Assembly: GCF_000317065.1 (NCBI RefSeq)
Contig: NC_019701.1
Location: 496,001-560,000 of the forward strand
Source of the DNA: Pseudanabaena sp. PCC 7367
GTDB lineage: Bacteria > Cyanobacteriota > Cyanobacteriia > Pseudanabaenales > Pseudanabaenaceae
Direction of reading: 5' to 3'
DNA: 64,000 bases
The position numbers and the translations under genes were made by a program. Below are positions 47,476-55,892 of this stretch, piece after piece (the first letter of the stretch is position 1; every line of letters begins with the position of its first letter). The notes beneath the pieces were generated by a model. It did not search any database and was not told the DNA's origin. It worked only from the letters and a program-made list of their open reading frames with translations.

Positions 47476-48485
47476 GATGCAACTCCTTTTGGCATCAATA
47501 GCTTACGCCATGCCCCAACCGCACGCTCGAATAATTCTTTAACATTATTAGAATCCCAGACAAGTTCAACTCCGAATCCTAATTCCATTGCTTCACCTGG
47601 CACAGATGTATCTTGAAAATCATCTTTAGGGAACCCATATGCTTCACATTCACTCTTACTTAGGAACATCCCAGCCCCCAATAAAGAAGTATGCGGCCAT
47701 CCCGCAGTATTGCCAATCAACTTGATCTCTTCATTATCTAACACACAGCCAGGATACTGCACCACCACCCGATCGATCGCCACTTGTACCATTCCTAAAC
47801 CGCGCGACTTGGCAAACCCCAGACCAAACCAGCCCTCATTGAGATCTCGCAACACCAGCCCAATCAAGGCAAGTTGAGCAAGGGTGAAGTTCTTAAGATG
47901 GATCTTAGTTGTAAATTTCCCTGCGGTACAGACCTGATAGTTAAACGGCCCCACCGCCACCGAGCCGAAGACCCGATCGATCGCTACGCCATTTCGTTCT
48001 TCGGTTTTGACTGCTACCTCTGGAGCGGGATAGGCATCTTCGATCCTAAAGCGACTGGCAACTGATGTGCTACCAAATAACTGAGTTGTAAAACAGGACA
48101 TTTTGTACAACGAAGCTCCTGGATTAGGTTCCCTATCTTCTAACTTTTTATTCTTTTCACCTTTTTTCCAATCATCTAAATAGTGATTAGGGTTATTATC
48201 TCTACATTCACTCAGTGGATCGCTTGCCCAGAGTTTGTTTTGTTCATCACCAGGACGGCGATCGCTACCGATCGTTCTTACGATTCTTTCCGCATGGGCT
48301 CGGATCGCCCCTTTTAGCGAGCTACCTGGGAAATAGATCGATTTACCACCTTGATGATAGGTTTCTACAAACTCCATGCTCGGTTTAGTGGGATCGGCTC
48401 CTTCCTGGCCAGACTTGACTAAAACAGGGCCATCTGGCTCGATACTGATCTCAATGGTGCAATGATTAACTAATCGTTTATGCAT
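47472..48485 (-). CDS. Type III-D RAMP protein, Cas7 (Csm3-like)
   Basis: A Cas7 backbone subunit of 337 residues with KSGQEGADPTKPSMEFVET (Asp31 is the candidate catalytic residue), followed by SIYFPGSSLKGAIRAHAERIVRTIGSD (RAMP signature). The family segments SRFRIEDAYPA, RNGVAIDRVFGSV and the glycine-rich GFAKSRGLGMVQV are all present. The DPTxP...FV-T motif is the form seen in the second Cas7 of Cas7-2x and in Cas7-11 (family knowledge). It would bind crRNA and cut target RNA in one 6-nt register. It follows another cas7 by 37 bases and overlaps csx19 by 4. Confidence 0.82.
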   Translation of the reverse strand: MHKRLVNHCTIEISIEPDGPVLVKSGQEGADPTKPSMEFVETYHQGGKSIYFPGSSLKGAIRAHAERIVRTIGSDRRPGDEQNKLWASDPLSECRDNNPNHYLDDWKKGEKNKKLEDREPNPGASLYKMSCFTTQLFGSTSVASRFRIEDAYPAPEVAVKTEERNGVAIDRVFGSVAVGPFNYQVCTAGKFTTKIHLKNFTLAQLALIGLVLRDLNEGWFGLGFAKSRGLGMVQVAIDRVVVQYPGCVLDNEEIKLIGNTAGWPHTSLLGAGMFLSKSECEAYGFPKDDFQDTSVPGEAMELGFGVELVWDSNNVKELFERAVGAWRKLLMPKGVAS

Positions 48486-48522
48486 TCCAATTCTCCAAGC
48501 TTAGAATTTTATTGGGAAGGTA

Positions 48523-49440
48523 CTAAATACAACTAAGGTAAGTAATGAGTTCCTGTGTCCATTGTGTTTTTCTCTCTTCGTCCGAAGGAACCGGCTCGCG
48601 TTCTTGAGCTTCTTCCAGGCCGGCAAGCTTTTTGAGATATTTCAACATTTTCTGGGGATCTGGTTCGCTATTCTTTAATTTATTAGGGTTGAATAAACCG
48701 TCTTCTGGATCTTTCTCTACTTCTTTTGTAACATCAATCCAATTCATTTTATCGATCGTTAGTTTGACTACTCCTAAACCACGCGATCGTCCACCACCAA
48801 GCGGTATCTGCTCCGCCTCAAATTGATGTAAGCCAATCATGAGTAAGCCCAGTTCCCATCCTTCCGCATTCTCAACCACACATTTGAATTCAAACTCAGT
48901 GCCAGCAGGAACAACCTGATAGTTATAAAGCTTGCCGTCGGCGGCGGTTTCTGTGTCCCGATCGATCGATACCCCATCGCGTTCTTGATATTGACCAAAC
49001 CAGGTATCTTTAATTACAGTCAAATCCCTAACCTGGAATTTACTGGCTAGCCAGGGCGATCCAAATAACCGCGAGATTAGATCTGTATGCCCAATAATAT
49101 ATTCATTTAAGCTACTCTCTCGTTCATATTGGGAGAGCTTCTCAAGACTTTTTTTGAATTCTGAAAGTTCTTCCGATCTGATTGACCATTCTTTTTCATC
49201 AGAGGGATCTGCTACTAACCTTCGATCGCTACCCAAAATGCCGCGCAAAAAAGATTCTAGCCGCGATCGGAGCGCTCCTTTAAAACTGGAACCAGGAATC
49301 AAAGGATTACCCAATGCATCCTTGATTACAGGCAGATCGGAGCCGATCGGTTCATTAGAACGACCAGCACTAATTCTGATCGCCGTAATTGTTTTCAGTG
49401 TTCCTGTTACTTCTAAACGATTTTTGAATATATCAAACAT
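48523..49440 (-). CDS. Type III-D RAMP protein, Cas7 (Csm3/Csx7-like)
   Basis: A Cas7 backbone subunit of 305 residues. GSDLPVIKDALGNPLIPGSSFKGALRS contains the catalytic Asp (Asp35, in the same place as Asp33 of Csm3) and the RAMP signature. RDGVSIDRDTETAADGKLYNYQVVPAG and GGGRSRGLGVVKL complete the fold. A charged C-terminal tail (residues 255-295) is extra. It should cleave target RNA. The gene starts with ATG 40 bases after the small-subunit gene and is followed 37 bases later by another cas7. The pair corresponds to the fused Cas7-2x of III-Dv. Confidence 0.85.
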   Translation of the reverse strand: MFDIFKNRLEVTGTLKTITAIRISAGRSNEPIGSDLPVIKDALGNPLIPGSSFKGALRSRLESFLRGILGSDRRLVADPSDEKEWSIRSEELSEFKKSLEKLSQYERESSLNEYIIGHTDLISRLFGSPWLASKFQVRDLTVIKDTWFGQYQERDGVSIDRDTETAADGKLYNYQVVPAGTEFEFKCVVENAEGWELGLLMIGLHQFEAEQIPLGGGRSRGLGVVKLTIDKMNWIDVTKEVEKDPEDGLFNPNKLKNSEPDPQKMLKYLKKLAGLEEAQEREPVPSDEERKTQWTQELITYLSCI

Positions 49441-49480
49441 TTCCTATATTTGCTCTCAAAACATACTGCTATACGAAACT

Positions 49481-50032
49481 TTAACGTACTGGTTTAGCAT
49501 GTTTATTTTTCTCTTTACGAAGATTTTCCATGATTTTATTTTCTCCTACAAGAGCTGTATGTTCTCGTGCCAAGTACCCTAAATAAAGGCGAGCGAGCTT
49601 TAGGTGAATTTCTTTTGTTAATGCGGCCTTTTGCTGAGGATTTTTAAGATACTCAGATACGTCATTATTCTCTGCGTCACTATTTTCCAGGCTGTTGATA
49701 ATATCATTAGTATACTTGGACAACGCATTAAGTTCTTCTGCTAATTTGGTAGCAAAAAGCTTATCACCTAGAGAATGCTTCCAGATTGGACTTGAATTTG
49801 CCCTCCCAATTTGATACTTGATAAAACCTTTTATACTTTCCAAGGAAGCAGAAAATTCCATAGCCACTGCAAGAATATTGCGAAATGGCGTTTTTTTATC
49901 TTTTTGATGAATCTTGTAATCATGAGCGAGCTTCTGAAGCTGGAGTATAACTGAGTCCATTCGCAACCCTATCTCACTCTCGACTTTTAAATCCAATCTC
50001 ATCTGAAATCTTGAACGTTTCTTAATATCCAC
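49481..50032 (-). CDS. Type III-D small subunit, Cas11-like (Csm2 group)
   Basis: An all-helical protein of 183 residues. It has RNILAVAMEFSASLESIKGFIKYQIGR followed by SPIWKHSLGDKLFATKLAEELNAL and a Lys-rich end, as in Csm2/gr11 small subunits that line the target-RNA groove. I use the GTG start at 50032, directly after the csx10 TAA, because GGGAGGA lies about 10 bases before it. An ATG 30 bases further in is the alternative. Its place right after csx10 matches the Cas11 part of the fused Cas7-5-11 protein. Small subunits diverge strongly, so the call relies on size, helicity and position. Confidence 0.65.
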   Translation of the reverse strand: MDIKKRSRFQMRLDLKVESEIGLRMDSVILQLQKLAHDYKIHQKDKKTPFRNILAVAMEFSASLESIKGFIKYQIGRANSSPIWKHSLGDKLFATKLAEELNALSKYTNDIINSLENSDAENNDVSEYLKNPQQKAALTKEIHLKLARLYLGYLAREHTALVGENKIMENLRKEKNKHAKPVR

Positions 50033-51346
50033 TTATTTTGATTCCTCCCATAGGTTCAAGTGAAACCGATCGCAAACTCTGACCTGGCCAAACCCTTCGC
50101 AAGTGCGATCGCCCACTCCAGTTATTTCTAACTTTGCCAATCGCTCCAGCCAGTCTTCTTCATTCTCTTGACTAATACTAAATAAATATACTGCCCCCAT
50201 TTTAGTAACTAGCTCAACATCTTTCTTGAGCCCCCAGGCAGCATTCCAGCCCGATAAATAGTCATAACTACTGTAGGCGATCTCTAGTTGTAAATCTTGA
50301 TTATCACTGTTTTTGTTAACGAACTGTTGTAGCATTTCTGGCGAAATAATTGTCGTGCGCAACCAGTTTTCAGAAAGGATCGCATCAGATTGCAGATCGA
50401 TCGTAAAATATAGCTTTTTAGGATTAAAATCTCTTCCGCCAAAGAGCTTTTGCCAGTCTTTATATTGTTCTTCCAGCTTCGCATTAAATGCTTTTACGCG
50501 ATTCCCTAAAGCCTGCTGATTGCTGTTAGTATCGTTCGATTCAGCCTTAAGCTCTACCCTACCCAGCCCCCGCGAGATCGAACCACCAAAACGGAAGCTT
50601 TGTTGATTCGCCTGAATATAATCAATCAAAGCATTAGCTAATTCCTTATTCTCTAACAGGATTGAGCTTTTATATATTACTTGCTGATTATTTTTACCCT
50701 GCATCTCATTTAGCACCTCAATGCTATAAAGAATACTTTCTTCTGCGGTGTTAAGTTTGCGATTGATTCCAACCCTGGTCAGCAGTCGCTTGTCTATGCT
50801 AATAGAGTGATAGTTTTTTACTTCGCTATCAGTCTCTTCAGTACAATAGAAGCCTGAATAAGTATCAGTGCGATCGCTCTCTTTTCCCTCTAAATTTGGG
50901 CAGACTGGCGCATAAATCTGGTTGAGACATTGGGCACAAAAGCGATCGATCAGTGTATCAAACACCCCTTTCTTTTTGGTTTTATTATTATTTCTAAACC
51001 CTGAGTGTGTTTTTGCGCTGAGTGCTGTAGCTGGGAGTATGGAAATTTTTGAAGAGGCAATCCTGGCAAATTTTATCTCTTCCTCTAACTCATGCTTATA
51101 AATGGCGGGATAGGCATTCTGGAATATTGCTGCCCCATCATCCAGAAACAGCGACTTAAAATCATTCTCACTGGTACGAAGATGCTCTAGATTAGGCTGC
51201 GCTTGCTCAAGTATCTTAGCAGCGATCGCCCCTCTAATTACAGTGCCAGGGATATAATCACAAGCTTCACTGACCGAACCACCGGGCTTTTTCTTGCCGA
51301 TCGCCAAAGGAGAAAGGGCAGTAATCGTTAGATCAACCTGCTGCAT
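50033..51346 (-). CDS. csx10: Csx10, Cas5-group RAMP protein of type III-D
   Basis: Csx10 is the Cas5-like subunit that holds the 5' handle of the crRNA. This 437-residue protein has the RAMP start LTITALSPLAIGKKKPGGSVSEACDYIPGTVIRGAIA. A likely zinc knot with cysteines in FCAQCLNQIYAPVCPNL comes next, then SISIDKRLLTRVGINR, SFRFGGSISRGLGRVEL and the very typical C-terminal YDYLSGWNAAWGLKKDVELVTKMGAVYLFS with a final GFGQVRVC. It overlaps the preceding cas7 by 14 bases and abuts the small-subunit gene. Its presence is the key marker for subtype III-D. Confidence 0.88.
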   Translation of the reverse strand: MQQVDLTITALSPLAIGKKKPGGSVSEACDYIPGTVIRGAIAAKILEQAQPNLEHLRTSENDFKSLFLDDGAAIFQNAYPAIYKHELEEEIKFARIASSKISILPATALSAKTHSGFRNNNKTKKKGVFDTLIDRFCAQCLNQIYAPVCPNLEGKESDRTDTYSGFYCTEETDSEVKNYHSISIDKRLLTRVGINRKLNTAEESILYSIEVLNEMQGKNNQQVIYKSSILLENKELANALIDYIQANQQSFRFGGSISRGLGRVELKAESNDTNSNQQALGNRVKAFNAKLEEQYKDWQKLFGGRDFNPKKLYFTIDLQSDAILSENWLRTTIISPEMLQQFVNKNSDNQDLQLEIAYSSYDYLSGWNAAWGLKKDVELVTKMGAVYLFSISQENEEDWLERLAKLEITGVGDRTCEGFGQVRVCDRFHLNLWEESK

Positions 51347-52034
51347 TCGAGCTTCCCTCCGTAGCTTGTAATTCCTGAATATCTGCTTCCGTTATTTGAA
51401 ATGCGCTTAAATCCCATGACAGCCAACCCAATCCAGCAGACTTACTGCCACCAAGGGCATTGATGTGTTTTAGGGCTGCAAATATCAGGGGCTTAGCATA
51501 ACCTGGGCGATCGGGAATGAAGTTGATATTGCCCTCAAACTTTAGTTCAGAAGCAGGAGGTGTAGTTTCCAGGTAGAATAATTTTTGATCCTTTGCCGTT
51601 CTTAATTTTCTACTAATGGTTACGCCAGGTCTAGTAAATTCAGGTAAGCTGGCCGTATCTTGTTTACAGATTAAATCATCAAAGAGAACATGAGAAGGGA
51701 ACCTGGGATTACCAAAAATTTGACATATTTTGCAATAATTTCCCGACTGGCCTGGGGAACTCGCTCTCTGTGGGCACATATTCTGAGCGATCGGCGATCC
51801 ACAAACATCCCATTCTAATGCTCTGCCAAGTTTCTCGCATTCGTGGCGCAGTCGCCCTTTGATCTGAGACGCAGGAATAACAAACCGCCCCATTGCATCG
51901 CGCACGATCGGCTTATCTGCCAATGAACCCGAAGAACCACCAGCACCAATACAAAGAGCTGTATCGATCGTAGCAGCGATCGTGATTGGTTCCGTTCGCC
52001 TATCGGACTGAATAAGACGAGCAAGATTAACCAT
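51333..52034 (-). CDS. Type III-D RAMP protein, Cas7 with zinc-site cysteines (Csm3-like)
   Basis: The compact Cas7 subunit next to cas10, 233 residues. GSLADKPIVRDAMGRFVIPASQIKGRLRHECEKL holds the candidate catalytic Asp40 (as in Csm3) and a RAMP signature. A cysteine set follows: CGSPIAQNMC, then YCKICQIFGNPRF, the usual Csm3-group zinc site. TRPGVTISRKLRTAKDQKLFYLETTPPA and GGSKSAGLGWLSW complete it. It overlaps cas10 by 8 bases and csx10 by 14, so the three are translationally coupled. It corresponds to the N-terminal Cas7 domain of Cas7-5-11. Confidence 0.85.
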   Translation of the reverse strand: MVNLARLIQSDRRTEPITIAATIDTALCIGAGGSSGSLADKPIVRDAMGRFVIPASQIKGRLRHECEKLGRALEWDVCGSPIAQNMCPQRASSPGQSGNYCKICQIFGNPRFPSHVLFDDLICKQDTASLPEFTRPGVTISRKLRTAKDQKLFYLETTPPASELKFEGNINFIPDRPGYAKPLIFAALKHINALGGSKSAGLGWLSWDLSAFQITEADIQELQATEGSSNAAG

Positions 52035-54429
52035 TAGCTCTAACCTCCCTGGAAGATTTTGCTACATCGATCGGCTCCATTAAAACATTCTCTTCCTCAA
52101 TGAACGGATATAGATCAATTAACTCGCGCCAGATTGTTTCGTAGGCAATTATTTCTAGATTCCCTCCCTCATCTTCTTTAGCAACACTCAGCCAGGGTGC
52201 TAAGTTACCTTTATTCTCTTGATTCTTCGGTTTACACCAGGCTTCTTCAAAATCTTGTTTTAATTTTTTCTGCCCTTTCTTTAACCTAGTGCGGAAATAG
52301 CGATAGTTGAGAATGGCAGTGTTTTTGCCAAATTTCAGGAGATCACGAATTTGATAGAGTTGGGATTTAGGGAATTCCAACTCCTTGAGATCACGAATAA
52401 TATTGATCAAGCTATTTAATTCTGCCAGGGTATAGGGTGCAGCATATAATTTCAGCTTTTGATTCCTTTCTACGGTAAGTGCCTCGTCCCTGAATGAAGT
52501 AATATTGGATGAGATCATCGTTACCGCTTTCATCACAAGAAAATCGATCGTGCCGCCATAGTAGTTCTTCTGCGTTTTTAAGTTTTTGGCTTTCTTTTTG
52601 GCAGACTTGAGCAATTGGCTAACTAACTTATCTGCGTAATAGATAGGCGTGCTACTAGAGGTGATCAGAACTCCAGTGGACATACTTAATGATACTTTAT
52701 TCAGAGATATGCCATCTTCCGAATGTCGATGAGTATCTTTTTTTGTATTATCATGCTCTAGCTTGTATTTTCTTTGGGCTTTTTCACGCTCTCGATCGAA
52801 TTCACATAATATGTTTTCAAACTCCTCACCGATCGCAATAGCAATTTCCAGCGCCTTATTCGCAGGCACAATCAAGAGGACATCATCCCCACCGATCGTG
52901 ATAATTTCAAATGGATGAATCCAATCGCCATTTTTGTTTCTTGTGTCCTGGGCAGACGATAAATTTTTGAGCTGATATGGATGGAGGTGCTGGGCAATCG
53001 CCTTGTAAACAGAATTCTCAGTCGCTTTAAAAATCTCCTGGCTAAAGATTTTGTATCCTTCAATATCAGTAATAGTCTGGATATGACCACCCATATTGTT
53101 GCCATCGGCATATATATAGGCAATATAACCATTACGATCGCCTATCTCAACAACACTCTGAACTTCACTTATTGCATTATTGCGATTGAAATCTGCATAA
53201 TAATTATCACCAAGCCCTGGATTATCTTTTAGAAAATCTTGGAATTTCACAATCCAGCTATCAACCTCAAGCGCATCCCAATCTATACCTTGCGCCTTTT
53301 TTATCCTTTCCCACCAATCGAGATCTTCACCGCGCTTGGCTTTTTCACTTATCACCCGTTTTCTTGCCAAAGGCTCAGACATCCAGGGCTGACCGGGTAA
53401 ATCTTCAACTTGAGCGATCGCGGTGCGGCTGTCATAGCTATCCCTGACCAGATAGGGATGAGTCTCAAACATGGGTGGATAGCAACGAGGCGATCGCCCT
53501 TCCTCAAAATCATTCCCATTACGACGATACTCAAATTTTGTGGCTAGTTTCGCTACCAGTTCATTAAAACTTTTTCGTTTTCTAAATACTTCCTTGAATT
53601 CACCTTCATCTGAAAGGCTTTTTGCATTGAACTGCGATCGCACGATTGGGCTATCTCTCTTCTCCCAATAATCATTCAGCCATGGCGTTTGCCGAATATT
53701 TTCTTGGTTAAGCAACCCAAACCGAAACTCCAGTAATGAGAACTTTTCACCAACAGCACAGGAATTCGCCGTCATCGTCTCGTCGGTATAGCGCTTCTCG
53801 ATCGCATCAGCTAAGTGATTCACAAAGAACGCTGGACAAAGGGCAAGAATATTACCACCAGTTGAATAGATTTTTAGTTCGGGGATTAATGCTTGCTTTA
53901 GATCGCCAAAGCCGTTTTTATTTAGCCATTTATTTACTGCTTTTCTTAAGTGAGCTTGCTCATCTTTTACTTGCAAGTGAGTTTGATCATCTGTCTCGAT
54001 TTCAAAAAAAGCAGGGAGATCCGCTAGATTAATTCGATCTAATAGAGCAGAAGCGCCTCTAATACCAGGCAGCTTGGCTGCTTCAAATACATACTGTTTG
54101 ATCTTGGTAGCACCGCCATAGACCAGGCCAATCTTAATTTCTTGCTCTACCAGTTTGGCGTAATCATTATCATTGGTGAGAGTGTCGATCGCCTTGCCAA
54201 ATTCCCCCTCTTGGATTTTAATATTTTGCAATTCTTGAACTTGCTCAACGATCGACGCAACCGCCGCAGGCACTTGATCGATTTGCCCACTTATTAGGGC
54301 ATCCCGCATCTGCAAAAGCACTTGCCGATCGAAATTCGGCTCTTTTTGATCTCCCCAGGCCAAACACCAGGACAGGGCGATCGTGGTCTGCTGTTTCTCT
54401 TTAGCTGTGCTCTGGTTCTCTGCTGGCAT
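52027..54429 (-). CDS. cas10: Cas10, type III-D (GGDD cyclase-type palm, no HD domain)
   Basis: Cas10 is the large subunit. It recognises target RNA and, with an intact palm, makes cyclic oligoadenylate. The first palm is visible from IGLVYGGATKIKQYVFEAAKLPGIRGASALLD (about residues 100-131) with YSTGGNILALCP. The second has YIYADGNNMGGH and the synthase motif GGDD at residues 513-516 (TIGGDDVLLIVP). The roughly 100 residues before the first palm contain no HD motif, so the ssDNA nuclease domain is absent. That is characteristic of III-D. The 800-residue length fits. It is the first gene of the operon. Confidence 0.9.
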   Translation of the reverse strand: MPAENQSTAKEKQQTTIALSWCLAWGDQKEPNFDRQVLLQMRDALISGQIDQVPAAVASIVEQVQELQNIKIQEGEFGKAIDTLTNDNDYAKLVEQEIKIGLVYGGATKIKQYVFEAAKLPGIRGASALLDRINLADLPAFFEIETDDQTHLQVKDEQAHLRKAVNKWLNKNGFGDLKQALIPELKIYSTGGNILALCPAFFVNHLADAIEKRYTDETMTANSCAVGEKFSLLEFRFGLLNQENIRQTPWLNDYWEKRDSPIVRSQFNAKSLSDEGEFKEVFRKRKSFNELVAKLATKFEYRRNGNDFEEGRSPRCYPPMFETHPYLVRDSYDSRTAIAQVEDLPGQPWMSEPLARKRVISEKAKRGEDLDWWERIKKAQGIDWDALEVDSWIVKFQDFLKDNPGLGDNYYADFNRNNAISEVQSVVEIGDRNGYIAYIYADGNNMGGHIQTITDIEGYKIFSQEIFKATENSVYKAIAQHLHPYQLKNLSSAQDTRNKNGDWIHPFEIITIGGDDVLLIVPANKALEIAIAIGEEFENILCEFDREREKAQRKYKLEHDNTKKDTHRHSEDGISLNKVSLSMSTGVLITSSSTPIYYADKLVSQLLKSAKKKAKNLKTQKNYYGGTIDFLVMKAVTMISSNITSFRDEALTVERNQKLKLYAAPYTLAELNSLINIIRDLKELEFPKSQLYQIRDLLKFGKNTAILNYRYFRTRLKKGQKKLKQDFEEAWCKPKNQENKGNLAPWLSVAKEDEGGNLEIIAYETIWRELIDLYPFIEEENVLMEPIDVAKSSREVRANG

Positions 54430-54664
54430 GTTGAAGATGGATTCCTAACTTAAGCCTTGCCCTATCAGCAAAATATGACCCGTGGCGATCGCTTTTGCCA
54501 GATCTGCTCACATTCGGTTGCTGTGGTTAGTATGCACTAAATTCAGGGTTGCGATCGCTATTTATTGCAAAAACTTTACAAGAAGATTATGTTTATTTGT
54601 CTAAATTAAAAGATATTTACTCAGCTATTTATCTGATCTAAAAAGTTTGTAGTAATGATCGAAC
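54430..54664 (-). promoter_or_regulatory. Upstream region of the cas10 operon
   Basis: This 235-base gap precedes cas10 and should contain its promoter. It has two GCGATCGC sites and A/T-rich sequence but no repeat-spacer pattern, so it is not a CRISPR leader or array. I cannot place the -10 reliably. Confidence 0.35.
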
Positions 54665-55504
54665 TTAATCAATTGCGCTCATAACATAGGCTGAATCAAC
54701 CATTGCTACCATAAGTGATATTTTGTTATTAGCTATATGAACATAATCAACTTTTTTGCTATGTAAAAACGCTGTTAGTACATCTGATTTCGAAGGAATA
54801 TAGACAACAATCATAGCTTTCTTGCTAAGTTGGTTTGCGATCTGATTCAGGGATTGCTTTAGCTCAGGCTCAGACTGAGGTGCATTTACAATATCCAACA
54901 ATACAGCGCAGTTCTCATATCTATCATCTTGTCTAATGGCAATTTCCGGCGTGATTCTGAATCTTCTTTTGCTTAGAATCCTGTATTCTGGAAGTTTCTT
55001 AACATCTGCTATGGATTGACCAATAAGCAAATATATAATTTGTAATTCCTCTATTACCACTTCTTTGGCTACTGCTCTTTCAACAAACTCTAACCGCTGT
55101 CGAATTTCCCTTGAAATCTGATTATTTACTTCTCGCTTAATAATGTAATTCATTTCCCGATCGACTATACTTACAATCTCTCGCTTCAACGATTCGGTGA
55201 TTTTTTCTTCAGCTTCCGTAAGAGTTTTGCCGTAAATAAAGACCGCGATCGCTCCCAAAACCCCAACAAAGACAAGGAAATAGTTGAAATTATTACTTAA
55301 AGAGTCAAAATTGTTAGCAATTTTCTCATTTGCATCCTGCAGAAACTCGATCTGCTTTAGCAGAATATCCACATCTACGCTAGGAGAAGGAGTCGGAATT
55401 GGGGTTGGCGTAGGGCTAGGGCTGGGCGTAGGTTGAGCCTGAGCAACAAGAGCCACCAGATCGAACAGATGCCAGTGTATAGATTGCAAATTCAGTAAAT
55501 TCAT
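54665..55504 (-). CDS. Membrane-anchored coiled-coil protein upstream of cas10, possible type III ancillary protein
   Basis: The N-terminus up to about AQAQ looks like a signal or membrane segment. A Pro/Thr/Ser linker (PTPSPSPTPTPIPTPSPS) follows, then a transmembrane helix (FNYFLVFVGVLGAIAVFIYG). Next is a long coiled coil (EAEEKITESLKREIVSIVDREMNYIIKREVNN...). The last 100 residues look like a small Rossmann-type fold: ENCAVLLDIVNAP, KKAMIVVYIPSKSDVLTAFL, KVDYVHIAN. I see no HEPN or nuclease signature and no certain CARF motif. I prefer the ATG at 55504 over a TTG at 55537. It is same-strand and adjacent to cas10, so a role as signal-triggered membrane effector is possible but unproven. 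Confidence 0.6.
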   Translation of the reverse strand: MNLLNLQSIHWHLFDLVALVAQAQPTPSPSPTPTPIPTPSPSVDVDILLKQIEFLQDANEKIANNFDSLSNNFNYFLVFVGVLGAIAVFIYGKTLTEAEEKITESLKREIVSIVDREMNYIIKREVNNQISREIRQRLEFVERAVAKEVVIEELQIIYLLIGQSIADVKKLPEYRILSKRRFRITPEIAIRQDDRYENCAVLLDIVNAPQSEPELKQSLNQIANQLSKKAMIVVYIPSKSDVLTAFLHSKKVDYVHIANNKISLMVAMVDSAYVMSAID

Positions 55505-55892
55505 AGAATATCGGCCACCACCATAAAACTTGCCCAAATTATAGGTTTAAACTGAGCCGCATTACTATTTCTAATTCATCGATCGCCAAAGACCAACTAC
55601 AGCCGATCGCCACAACGCATATTCTATCCGACATTCCGCGGTTTACTTTGGAAAATTAATAATTAAATTGATGATGCAATCCCAAAGCCCTTATTACCAC
55701 GTAGCTTGGTCAATTTCACAAGAAAACAAGAGAACTGACTTAAGACTGATAAGCATATATACTGGCTCATAATAATTTGTCCAAATGCCATATATAGAGT
55801 TTTAGATTGTTTGGGGTACTACATATAGCGTCAATATTTAATTGATCAATTTCGTTTTATAAGCGCGGAATGTGGGTTCTATTAACTTGCCA
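55505..55892. other. Spacer, no gene or array seen
   Basis: An A/T-rich stretch of 388 bases between the membrane protein and the glycosyltransferase gene. I checked it for direct repeats with regular spacing, because it borders the Cas locus, and found none. Confidence 0.5.

Noticed and set aside
54430-55892. Possible CRISPR array beside the Cas operon
   Set aside because: No direct repeats of 25-40 bases with regular spacing are present in the gaps.
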